A stretch of 55,608 nt of DNA, taken from assembly GCF_900116855.1 (NCBI RefSeq), contig NZ_UETD01000012.1:109250-164857 (forward strand). Direction: 5' to 3'. The notes under the pieces were generated by a model. It searched no databases. It was not told the origin of the DNA and saw only the letters and a program-made list of their open reading frames with translations. Numbering within the stretch: position 1 is the first letter of the stretch; each line of letters begins with the position of its first letter. Shown here in pieces: positions 24,359 through 32,276 of this stretch. The translations under genes were made by a program, and so were the position numbers. This DNA comes from Ruminococcus flavefaciens. Lineage in GTDB: Bacteria > Bacillota > Clostridia > Oscillospirales > Ruminococcaceae.

Positions 24359-25450
24359 ATGACTGAAATTTTTACAGCAAGATCCGTCGAAGAGGCTAAG
24401 GAATTAGCCGCAAAAAAGTTCGGAAAAAAGATCAGTGAGATCAGGTTCGAGATCATCGACGAAGGAAAAAAGGGACTTTTCGGACTGGGCGCTAAGGAAG
24501 CAAAGGTCAAGGCGACCGTTGAGACAGCTTCCGCAGCAGCAGCTACAGCTCCCAAGGCTGAGGCAAAGCCCGTGACAACTGCTCCCGCACCTAAGACAGA
24601 AGAGCCTGTAACAAAGGCTCCCGTGGCTGAGAAGCCCATTGTAACGACTGAGACAAAGGCAGTAGAGAAGATAGCTGACAAGGCAGATAAAGCTGAGGAA
24701 GCTCCTGCTGAGACAAATGCCGCTGAGGATATGGAGGAGGAGGCTTACTCCCTCGACAACTTCACCCTCATCGAGGACGAGGCTCTCATCAATCCCAAGG
24801 TAAAGCTTGCAAAGGACTATATCACAAGCATTCTCAGAGCTATGGACGTTGACGCAGAGTTCACCGTTTATCAGAACGAGACAGGCGCTGTTATCAACAT
24901 CGAAAGCAACAATAACGGTACTATCATCGGAAGACGCGGCGAGACCCTCGACGCTATCCAGTACCTCTGCTCTATCATCGCTAACAAGGGCGACAAGGAC
25001 TATTACAGGATCACAATTGACTGCCTCGGCTACAGAAGCAAGAGAAAAGAAACTCTTGAGCAGCTGGCTGCAAAGGTTGCTAAGTCTGTCCTCAGAACAG
25101 GCAGATCACAGCCCCTCGAGCCCATGAATCCCTACGAGAGAAGAGTTATCCACTCCGCTATCTCAAATATTGAGGGTGTTTCCTCACGCTCTGTGGGCGA
25201 GGAGCCTTACAGAAAGATAATCATTTCTTCAAATAATCCCAGAAGCGGCGGCAGACGCCGTGACGATCGCCGCGGCGGCGGAAGAAGAAACGACAGAAGA
25301 AACAACGGCGGCGAGAGAAGAAACCGCGACAGAGAGGTAAATATGGAGCGCAGAAGCGTTGACCTCTCAACAAGCTTTGAAAAAGACTATAAGAGACCCA
25401 AGCCCGAGGACAGCATCGAGGGCGGTCTCTACGGAAAGATCGAACTTTAA
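24359..25450 (+). CDS. jag: RNA-binding protein Jag/KhpB with RGG-like C-terminal tract
   Basis: A 363-residue protein. The Jag-N domain (residues 1-55, K-G-L-F-G-L-G) is followed by a long Ala/Pro/Thr/Glu linker (about 55-135), a KH domain (I-I-G-R-R-G-E-T-L-D-A-I-Q-Y-L) and an R3H domain (N-P-Y-E-R-R-V-I-H). After these lies an Arg/Gly/Asn/Asp-rich stretch of about 40 residues with R-R-G-G-G-R-R repeats, unusual for the family. Jag/KhpB works with KhpA in RNA-based control of cell division. AGGGAGG precedes the start. Confidence 0.9.
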   Translation: MTEIFTARSVEEAKELAAKKFGKKISEIRFEIIDEGKKGLFGLGAKEAKVKATVETASAAAATAPKAEAKPVTTAPAPKTEEPVTKAPVAEKPIVTTETKAVEKIADKADKAEEAPAETNAAEDMEEEAYSLDNFTLIEDEALINPKVKLAKDYITSILRAMDVDAEFTVYQNETGAVINIESNNNGTIIGRRGETLDAIQYLCSIIANKGDKDYYRITIDCLGYRSKRKETLEQLAAKVAKSVLRTGRSQPLEPMNPYERRVIHSAISNIEGVSSRSVGEEPYRKIIISSNNPRSGGRRRDDRRGGGRRNDRRNNGGERRNRDREVNMERRSVDLSTSFEKDYKRPKPEDSIEGGLYGKIEL

Positions 25451-25457
25451 TATCTCA

Positions 25458-25486
25458 AACAACGGCTTAATTGCCGTTGTTTTTTT
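25458..25486 (+). terminator. intrinsic terminator after jag
   Basis: A 9-bp stem AACAACGGC/GCCGTTGTT with loop TTAATT, followed by T residues. It lies 7 bases after the jag stop, before mnmE. Confidence 0.85.
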
Positions 25487-25499
25487 AGGAAGTGATAAA

Positions 25500-26861
25500 A
25501 TGTCTACCATAGCTGCCATTTCGACTCCCAATGCTGTCGGAGGCATAGCGGTGATAAGGATATCGGGTGAGGACGCCATCGCTGTGGCGGAGCGAATTTT
25601 CTCCCCTTACGGCGACAAGAAGGTTGCAGATATGGCTGGGTATACCTGTGCCTACGGAATCGCTCACGACGGCGGAGAGCGCCTTGATGACTGTATACTG
25701 ACGGTGTTCAGAGCACCTCACAGCTACACAGGCGAGGACGTTGCGGAGCTTTCATGCCACGGCGGCTTATACGTCACGAGAAAGATACTCCGCGCTGCTC
25801 TTGCTAATGGAGCTGTCAACGCTGAGGCAGGCGAGTTTACCAAAAGGGCTTACCTCAACGGAAAGCTTGACCTGACTCAGGCTGAAGCGGTCATGGATAT
25901 AATCTCGGCAAAGGGCGAGCGCGAGCTGAAAATGGCTGAGAGTCTCCGAGAGGGAGCTGCTTTCAAAAAGGCTGAGAAGTGCTCTCAGAAGCTGCTGAAA
26001 ATTCTCGGTGATCTTGCGGCGTGGGCTGACTATCCCGAGGAGGACATCCCCGAGGTGCGTCCCGAGAACCTTGCTGCGGAACTGACTGAGGTGCGCGGTG
26101 ATCTTCATTCTCTTGTGAAGAATTACGACAGCGGAAGGATACTTCGTGAGGGAGTGGCGACAGCTATTATCGGACGCCCTAACGTGGGTAAGTCAACGCT
26201 GTTCAACTGTCTCAGCGGCTGCGAGAGGAGTATCGTCACCGAGATCGCTGGCACTACCCGTGATGTTATCGAGGAGACGGTCCGCGTGGGAGACATTACT
26301 CTGAGGCTTTCTGACACGGCAGGTATTCACGATACCGATGACAAGATAGAGGGTATCGGTGTTGAGATGGCTGAAAAGATGATCGATAACTCAGAGCTGT
26401 GCATTGCTGTATTCGACGGAAGTTGTCCGCTTACCGAGGACGATTTATATTTGATTAATAAAATAAACAAAAATAAAACGATTGCTGTCATCAATAAAAA
26501 TGATGTTGATCAGCAGATCAATACTTCCCTTTTGCAGGATAAAATTCAACATATAGTATTTTTATCTGCAAAGGAAAACACAGGTGTTGAGGAACTCCAT
26601 AAGCATATTGAGGAAATATTCAAGCTTAATGAAGCTGATTTTGATACTGCAACAGCTGCAAACGAGCGACAGAAAAAGTGTATCGATAAGGCTCTTGAAG
26701 GTATTGAAAGTGCTATTTCATCACTTGAAATCGGTGAAATGCTTGATGCAGTGAATGTTCTTATTGATGAAGCGGAGCAGTCACTTTTACAGCTCACAGG
26801 TAAAAAAGTTACCGACGCTGTTGTGGATGAAGTGTTCTCACGCTTCTGTGTAGGAAAGTAA
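25500..26861 (+). CDS. mnmE: tRNA modification GTPase MnmE
   Basis: A 453-residue GTPase that, with MnmG, makes 5-carboxymethylaminomethyl-uridine at the tRNA wobble position. An N-terminal tetrahydrofolate-binding domain is followed by a G domain with G-R-P-N-V-G-K-S, D-T-A-G and N-K-N-D, and a C-terminal F-C-V-G-K motif with the conserved Cys. Codon use changes abruptly near residue 314 (about base 26443), from G+C-rich to A+T-rich third positions, while the protein motifs stay intact. AGGAAGTG precedes the ATG. Confidence 0.96.
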   Translation: MSTIAAISTPNAVGGIAVIRISGEDAIAVAERIFSPYGDKKVADMAGYTCAYGIAHDGGERLDDCILTVFRAPHSYTGEDVAELSCHGGLYVTRKILRAALANGAVNAEAGEFTKRAYLNGKLDLTQAEAVMDIISAKGERELKMAESLREGAAFKKAEKCSQKLLKILGDLAAWADYPEEDIPEVRPENLAAELTEVRGDLHSLVKNYDSGRILREGVATAIIGRPNVGKSTLFNCLSGCERSIVTEIAGTTRDVIEETVRVGDITLRLSDTAGIHDTDDKIEGIGVEMAEKMIDNSELCIAVFDGSCPLTEDDLYLINKINKNKTIAVINKNDVDQQINTSLLQDKIQHIVFLSAKENTGVEELHKHIEEIFKLNEADFDTATAANERQKKCIDKALEGIESAISSLEIGEMLDAVNVLIDEAEQSLLQLTGKKVTDAVVDEVFSRFCVGK

Positions 26862-26877
26862 TGTTTCATGTGAAACA
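26862..26877 (+). promoter_or_regulatory. parS-like site 1
   Basis: TGTTTCATGTGAAACA, one base from the Bacillus parS consensus TGTTTCACGTGAAACA. It lies between mnmE and mnmG. Confidence 0.8.
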
Positions 26878-26894
26878 ATGGAGGAGGGATAAAT

Positions 26895-28784
26895 TTGACA
26901 TATACGATGGGAGAATTTGACGTTGCAGTTGTCGGTGCAGGTCATGCAGGCGTTGAGGCAGCTCTCGCCTCTGCCCGACTTGGATGCAAGACTGTGATGT
27001 TTACTATATCGCTTGACCAGATCGCAAATATGCCATGCAATCCGTCAATTGGCGGAACTGCTAAAGGGCATCTTGTACGCGAAATTGACGCTTTAGGCGG
27101 AGAAATGGGAAAAGCAGCGGATAGCTGTTTCATACAGAGCCGTATGCTCAATCGCGGAAAGGGACCTGCTGTACACAGTTTAAGAGTTCAGGCTGACCGT
27201 GTCAGATACCATGAATACATGAAAAATGTCTGCGAAAATCAGAAAAATCTATATGTGAAACAGGCAGAGATTTCCGAGATTATCACTGATGATAATAAGA
27301 TCGTCGGCGTCAGAACAAGTCTCGGTGCTGAGTATAAGGTCAAAGCTGTAATAATTGCCACAGGAACATACCTTAAAGGGAAAATCCATATTGGCGAAGT
27401 TTCATATGAAAGCGGTCCCGATGCAGCTCTTCCGAGTAAAATGCTGTCAAAAAGTCTTGCAGAAAACGGTGTTGAGCTTCGCAGATTTAAGACAGGAACT
27501 CCTTGCCGAGTTAACAAAAGAAGTATTAATTTTGATATAATGGAAAAACAAGAGGGCGACGACAAAATTGTCCCCTTCTCATTTGAAACAGATACAGAAG
27601 GGCTTGAAAACAAAGTCAGCTGTTATGTCACATATACAAACAGTAAAACACATGAAGTTATACTTGCAAACCTTGACAGATCACCTCTTTACTCGGGCAG
27701 AATAGAAGGCGTTGGACCAAGATACTGTCCGTCAATTGAGGACAAAATAGTCAGGTTTTCGGATAAGCCAAGACATCAGCTTTTTGTTGAGCCCATGGGA
27801 ATGACCACAGAAGAGTACTATTTGCAGGGAATGTCATCGTCGCTGCCGGAAGACGTACAGCTGGCATTTCTCAGGACAATAGACGGACTTGAGGACGTAG
27901 AGATCATGAGACCTGCATATGCGATAGAGTATGATTGCTGTAACCCTAACCAGCTACTTCCTACTCTGGAGTTTAAAAATGTTGCCGGACTATACGGTGC
28001 AGGACAGTTTAACGGCAGTTCAGGCTATGAGGAAGCTGGTGCACAGGGGCTCGTTGCCGGAATTAATGCTGCACTCAAGATAAAAGGGCGGGAGCCGATG
28101 ATCCTTGACAGAGCAAGCTCTTATATTGGCACTCTTGTTGATGATCTTGTGACCAAGGGGTGCTCCGACCCTTACAGAATGATGACTTCACGTAGCGAGT
28201 ACAGACTTATTTTAAGGCAGGATAACGCAGATCAGCGTCTAACTCCGATCGGTCATAGTCTTGGACTTATCTCTCATGAGCGGTATGAAAAGCTTCTTGA
28301 AAAGGAAAGACTTACTAAAGAGGAGATAGAAAGAGTTTCAAAGCTCAACGTTTCCCCGACTGAAAAGCTTAATAATTACCTTGAATCATGTGGAACTTCT
28401 CCTCTCACAACAGGCTGTAAGATGTCTGATCTTATACGACGTCCACAGCTTAATTATAACGATCTTGCTCAATTTGATCCTGAACGTCCTGAGCTTCCAT
28501 GGGAGGTCTCCGAGCAGGTCGAATTGCAGATAAAGTATGAGGGATATATTGAAAAGCAGCTCATTCAAATTGAGCAAATGCGTAAAATGGAGTCAAAAAA
28601 GCTTCCGGCAGATCTTGATTATTCACAGATATATGGTCTCAGACTTGAGGCAACTGAAAAGCTTAATAAGATCAAGCCGCTTTCACTTGGACAAGCCTCG
28701 CGTATTTCTGGAGTTTCTCCTGCTGATATTTCAATGCTTGCGGTCTGGCTGATGCATGAGAAAGGAGCTTCGGATGATACCTGA
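26895..28784 (+). CDS. mnmG: tRNA uridine 5-carboxymethylaminomethyl modification enzyme MnmG
   Basis: A 629-residue FAD enzyme, partner of MnmE. The N-terminal dinucleotide fold is V-V-G-A-G-H-A-G-V-E-A-A. The family motifs P-C-N-P-S-I-G-G-T-A-K-G-H and N-G-S-S-G-Y-E-E-A are present, as is the C-terminal helical domain. The start is TTG with AGGAGGG upstream; an ATG four codons in is possible but less well spaced. It lies in the AT-rich segment. Confidence 0.96.
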   Translation: MTYTMGEFDVAVVGAGHAGVEAALASARLGCKTVMFTISLDQIANMPCNPSIGGTAKGHLVREIDALGGEMGKAADSCFIQSRMLNRGKGPAVHSLRVQADRVRYHEYMKNVCENQKNLYVKQAEISEIITDDNKIVGVRTSLGAEYKVKAVIIATGTYLKGKIHIGEVSYESGPDAALPSKMLSKSLAENGVELRRFKTGTPCRVNKRSINFDIMEKQEGDDKIVPFSFETDTEGLENKVSCYVTYTNSKTHEVILANLDRSPLYSGRIEGVGPRYCPSIEDKIVRFSDKPRHQLFVEPMGMTTEEYYLQGMSSSLPEDVQLAFLRTIDGLEDVEIMRPAYAIEYDCCNPNQLLPTLEFKNVAGLYGAGQFNGSSGYEEAGAQGLVAGINAALKIKGREPMILDRASSYIGTLVDDLVTKGCSDPYRMMTSRSEYRLILRQDNADQRLTPIGHSLGLISHERYEKLLEKERLTKEEIERVSKLNVSPTEKLNNYLESCGTSPLTTGCKMSDLIRRPQLNYNDLAQFDPERPELPWEVSEQVELQIKYEGYIEKQLIQIEQMRKMESKKLPADLDYSQIYGLRLEATEKLNKIKPLSLGQASRISGVSPADISMLAVWLMHEKGASDDT

Positions 28785-29478
28785 TTTTGCACTATCTTGC
28801 TCTGAATTTGAGTCGGTTGGACTGACTCTTTCAAGAGAGCAATATGAGAAGCTTTCAATATATGCTGAGTTCCTTGTGGAATATAATGAAAAGGTTAATC
28901 TTACGGCTATAACCGAGCCCATGGAAATTCTCCGTAAGCACTTCATCGACAGCATACTTCTCACAAAATATGTTGATATACCGCTAAATTCAACGTTGAT
29001 TGACGTTGGGACCGGTGCCGGTTTTCCATCAGTTCCTATAAAAATATATCGTCCCGACATTAAAATCACACTTCTTGACAGCCTTAACAAGCGCATTGAT
29101 TATCTTAAACAACTCTGTGAAAAACTTGAAATAGATGCTGAATTTATTCACGGACGTGCTGAGGACTTCTCAAAAAAGGAAGAATACAGAGAAAAGTTTG
29201 ATTTTTCTTGTGCTCGTGCAGTTGCTAATATGGCACTTTTGAGTGAGCTGTGTATTCCTTTTGTAAAGCAAAATGGCTGTTTTGTGGCTATGAAAGGACC
29301 AAATGAGGATATTTCTCTCGGTGCTAATGCTGTTGAGATCCTTGGCGGATTGATTGAAAAAGAGATCGAATACAAGCTTTTTGATGAGGAACGCAAGATA
29401 GTTCTTGTGAGAAAAATATCGCAGACTCCGTCAAAATATCCGAGAAATAGCAGTCAGATCAAGAAAAAAACTCTATAA
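28774..29478 (+). CDS. rsmG: 16S rRNA (guanine527-N7)-methyltransferase RsmG
   Basis: A 234-residue SAM-dependent methyltransferase of 16S rRNA. Motif I is D-V-G-T-G-A-G-F-P-S-V-P; N-L-T-A-I-T and H-F-I-D-S at the N-terminus and S-C-A-R-A-V-A are also characteristic. The start at 28774 has AAAGGAG six bases upstream and overlaps the mnmG 3' end by 11 bases. It is followed by a strong terminator. Confidence 0.95.
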   Translation: MIPDFALSCSEFESVGLTLSREQYEKLSIYAEFLVEYNEKVNLTAITEPMEILRKHFIDSILLTKYVDIPLNSTLIDVGTGAGFPSVPIKIYRPDIKITLLDSLNKRIDYLKQLCEKLEIDAEFIHGRAEDFSKKEEYREKFDFSCARAVANMALLSELCIPFVKQNGCFVAMKGPNEDISLGANAVEILGGLIEKEIEYKLFDEERKIVLVRKISQTPSKYPRNSSQIKKKTL

Positions 29479-29501
29479 TAATAATTCTTTATGTCAGTTG
29501 G

Positions 29502-29534
29502 ATCGCCATTTTGAAACAAAATGGCGATTTTTTT
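29502..29534 (+). terminator. intrinsic terminator after rsmG
   Basis: An 11-bp stem ATCGCCATTTT/AAAATGGCGAT with loop GAAAC, followed by six T. Confidence 0.9.
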
Positions 29535-29590
29535 GTATGGAAACTATTTCCCGCAAGTGTTAGAATAAAGAAAAACACTTGGAGGTCATT

Positions 29591-30412
29591 ATGGCAGGAT
29601 TTTTGAATTTTACTAAAGAAAAACTCGTTAACAAGGTGATTGAGATAAGTATTGAGCAGATCATTCCCAATCCCTATCAACCAAGAACTGATTTCTGTGA
29701 AGATATAACCGCGCTTGCTGAGTCGATTGCACAGAATGGTATTCTTCAGCCTTTGTCCGTGCGAAAGAAGGATAATGCTTATGAGCTTATTGCAGGTGAA
29801 AGGCGCCTCAGAGCCGCGAAAATGTGCGGTTTTACTGTAGTTCCTTGCATTGTTTATGATATCAGTGACAGACATTCGGCAGTTCTTGCTCTCGTTGAGA
29901 ATATTCAGCGTCAGGACTTATCATTCTTCGAGGAAGCGGCTGCTATTGAAAAGCTCATCACTCATTATGGAATGACTCAGGAAGACGCAGCGTCAAAGCT
30001 TGGACGCGCTCAGAGCACCATTGCGAATAAGCTTAGATTGTTGAGACTTACCGAAAAGGAGAGGGAGCTTATTACGCAATATGGACTTACAGAACGTCAT
30101 GCGAGATCACTTCTCAGACTTGGCAGTCCGCAGGACAGATTGTTTATTCTTGAAAAGATAATCAAGAATAATCTGAATGTAGAGCGTTCAGAAAGACTTA
30201 TCGACGAATTTATTGGAAGTGAACGCAATAAAGTAAGTTATAAGAAAAGGTCGGTGGTTTTTCAAAATGTGAAGATGTTCGTTAATACTATCAATAAAGC
30301 AGTTGAGACCATGCAGGCGGCAGGAATTTCCGCTGACTCCAGAAAAATTCAGAGTGAGGATTATATTGAGTATAGGGTCAGAATTCCAATACAGAAGAAA
30401 ACTCAGCCCTGA
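29591..30412 (+). CDS. noc: nucleoid occlusion protein Noc
   Basis: A 273-residue ParB-family CTPase. Conserved boxes G-E-R-R-L-R-A-A and E-N-I-Q-R-Q-D-L are present. At the four residues known to set ParB versus Noc DNA specificity it has Q141, K147, R152 and R169, matching the Noc pattern (Q, K, K, R) with a conservative K-to-R. The short N-terminus M-A-G-F-L-N-F-T-K-E-K-L could form the membrane-targeting amphipathic helix of Noc. An 8-bp hairpin (29554-29581) ends on the ribosome-binding site GGAGG and could gate translation. ATTTCCCG, half of the Bacillus Noc-binding site, occurs at 29546-29553. Confidence 0.85.
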   Translation: MAGFLNFTKEKLVNKVIEISIEQIIPNPYQPRTDFCEDITALAESIAQNGILQPLSVRKKDNAYELIAGERRLRAAKMCGFTVVPCIVYDISDRHSAVLALVENIQRQDLSFFEEAAAIEKLITHYGMTQEDAASKLGRAQSTIANKLRLLRLTEKERELITQYGLTERHARSLLRLGSPQDRLFILEKIIKNNLNVERSERLIDEFIGSERNKVSYKKRSVVFQNVKMFVNTINKAVETMQAAGISADSRKIQSEDYIEYRVRIPIQKKTQP

Positions 30413-30415
30413 AAT

Positions 30416-30431
30416 TGTTTCACATGAAACA
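30416..30431 (-). promoter_or_regulatory. parS-like site 2
   Basis: TGTTTCACATGAAACA, which is exactly the reverse complement of site 1. It lies just after the noc stop. A degenerate half-site follows at 30439-30449. Confidence 0.8.
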
Positions 30432-30465
30432 TTTTATATGTTTCATGTGTTTTTTTATCTGAAAT

Positions 30466-30481
30466 TGTTTCATGTGAAACA
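30466..30481 (+). promoter_or_regulatory. parS-like site 3
   Basis: TGTTTCATGTGAAACA, identical to site 1, within a directly repeated CTGAAAT context 50 bp from site 2, upstream of the parA promoter. Confidence 0.8.
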
Positions 30482-30508
30482 ATTTTTAGAAAAAATCTTG
30501 CTTTCGTA

Positions 30509-30537
30509 TTTACAATAGCTGCAAAAAGTGATATAAT
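30509..30537 (+). promoter_or_regulatory. parA operon promoter
   Basis: TTTACA and TATAAT spaced 17, about 30 bases upstream of parA. The close parS-like site 3 suggests ParB autoregulation. Confidence 0.7.
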
Positions 30538-30566
30538 AGTATAAGTAAATCTGAAAGGAAGATAAT

Positions 30567-31394
30567 ATGGGCAAGATCATCGCTGTTGCCAACCAGAAGG
30601 GCGGCGTCGGAAAGTCAACTACCGTTATAAATATAGCGGCTTATCTGGGCTCGAGAGACTTCAGAGTGCTTTGCGTAGACTCCGATCCTCAGGGCAATAC
30701 AACCACGGGCTTCGGTATAAAGAAAAAATCTGTTCCTGCATCGACATACGATGTGATAACAGGGAAGACCCGTATTCAGGACGCAATCATACCTACTGAG
30801 TTCAAGAATGTATCCATAGTTCCTGCAACAGAAGATCTTGCAGGCTGTGAGCTTGAGCTTGCACAGAACGAGAACAGAGTGAACAGGCTGAAAATGCAGC
30901 TGCTCACCTGCAAAGAGGATTTTGATTATATTTTTATCGATTGTCCTCCTGCACTTGGCACCATTACTATAAATGGTATAGTTGCCTGTGACAGTGTTAT
31001 CGTTCCGATGCTGGCTGAGTTCTATGCACTTGAGGGACTTTCACAGCTTGTGAATACTATTAAAATAGTTAAAAATAATTATAATCCCGCGCTTCAGATA
31101 GAAGGCATACTCTTTACCATGTTTGATGGACGCCTTAATGTCGCAAATGATGTTGTGGCTGAGGTGGAGAAGTATTTCCCCGATAAGGTCTTTAAAACAA
31201 AGGTTCCGAGAAATGTCCGTATCTCAGAAGCTCCCAGTCACGGAAAGCCTGTGATGTACTATGATAAAGCGTCAAAGGGATCGGAAGCCTATGAGCTGGT
31301 ATGCCACGAACTGCTGGGTGAACCTCTGGAGCTTCCGCAGAAGAAAAAGATCTTCTCTTTCAAAAAACATAAGAAAGGAAAACGTTCGTCTTGA
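30567..31394 (+). CDS. parA: chromosome partitioning ATPase ParA (Soj)
   Basis: A 275-residue deviant Walker A ATPase: K-G-G-V-G-K-S-T at residues 11-18, D-S-D-P-Q-G-N and F-I-D-C-P-P. It acts with ParB at parS near the origin and, in Bacillus, also modulates DnaA. It has an extended basic C-terminal tail (K-K-H-K-K-G-K-R). AAAGGAAG precedes the start. Base composition returns to the G+C-richer norm here. Confidence 0.96.
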   Translation: MGKIIAVANQKGGVGKSTTVINIAAYLGSRDFRVLCVDSDPQGNTTTGFGIKKKSVPASTYDVITGKTRIQDAIIPTEFKNVSIVPATEDLAGCELELAQNENRVNRLKMQLLTCKEDFDYIFIDCPPALGTITINGIVACDSVIVPMLAEFYALEGLSQLVNTIKIVKNNYNPALQIEGILFTMFDGRLNVANDVVAEVEKYFPDKVFKTKVPRNVRISEAPSHGKPVMYYDKASKGSEAYELVCHELLGEPLELPQKKKIFSFKKHKKGKRSS

Positions 31395-31410
31395 CGAATG
31401 AGGACAAAGT

Positions 31411-32265
31411 ATGGCAAAAGGTGGCTTAGGTGCAGGACTTGATACCTTGCTCAGCGATAACAACTTCGATGTGCAGGTAAAAAAGACTCTCCGCACTTCA
31501 GAAATAGAGCCCAATCGCTATCAGCCCCGAAAGGCGTTCAGCGATGAGGCGATAACTGCTCTTGCAGATTCTATCCGCGAGCACGGTATGCTTCAGCCCA
31601 TTGTTGTCAGACCAATTGACACAGGCGGCTATCAGATCGTTGCAGGCGAGAGAAGATGGCGTGCAGCAAGAATGCTGGGACTGGACGAGGTTCCCGTTAA
31701 TATCCGCGAGCTTTCCGACCTTGAGACTATGCAGATAGCCATTATCGAAAATCTTCAGCGTGAGAACCTTAATCCCGTTGAAGAAGCAGCCGGATATAAC
31801 GAGCTTATCGAGAAGTTCGGCATGACACAGGAAAAGGTCGCAAAAATGGTGGGAAGATCGCGTTCAGCGATAGCAAATGCCGTAAGACTTCTTTCCCTTC
31901 CCGACAGAGTGCTGAAAATGCTTGAAAACGGCGATATATCAGCAGGTCACGCAAGAGCGCTCCTCGGCTTTGAGGACGAGGAAATGCTTATTGCAACAGC
32001 TCTCAGAGCTGCTGACGGCGGTCTGACCGTGCGTCAGGTGGAGAAGGCAGCGCAGAAGTCTGCGGAGCATAACGAAGCTCCTGCTGAGGAAAAATCAAAC
32101 AAGAAAATCGACAACTACTTCAAAGAGATGGAGCTGTCACTCAATGAGCGTCTCGGCAGAAAGGTCAAGGTCGACTACGGTAAGAACAAGGGCGCTCTCA
32201 TACTTGAATTTTATGACAAAAATGACCTCGCGGCACTGGCTGAAAAGCTTGCCAAGGAGGACTAA
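31411..32265 (+). CDS. parB: chromosome partitioning protein ParB (Spo0J)
   Basis: A 284-residue CTPase clamp. An N-terminal ParA-stimulating segment (M-A-K-G-G-L-G-A-G-L) precedes G-E-R-R-W-R-A-A and E-N-L-Q-R-E-N-L. At the parS specificity positions it has R151, A157, S162 and G179, so the usual Thr and Ala are replaced by Ala and Ser while R and G stay. The C-terminal dimer domain follows. It is cotranscribed with parA and probably with serS, 11 bases downstream. Confidence 0.95.
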   Translation: MAKGGLGAGLDTLLSDNNFDVQVKKTLRTSEIEPNRYQPRKAFSDEAITALADSIREHGMLQPIVVRPIDTGGYQIVAGERRWRAARMLGLDEVPVNIRELSDLETMQIAIIENLQRENLNPVEEAAGYNELIEKFGMTQEKVAKMVGRSRSAIANAVRLLSLPDRVLKMLENGDISAGHARALLGFEDEEMLIATALRAADGGLTVRQVEKAAQKSAEHNEAPAEEKSNKKIDNYFKEMELSLNERLGRKVKVDYGKNKGALILEFYDKNDLAALAEKLAKED

Positions 32266-32276
32266 GGAGAATAAAT

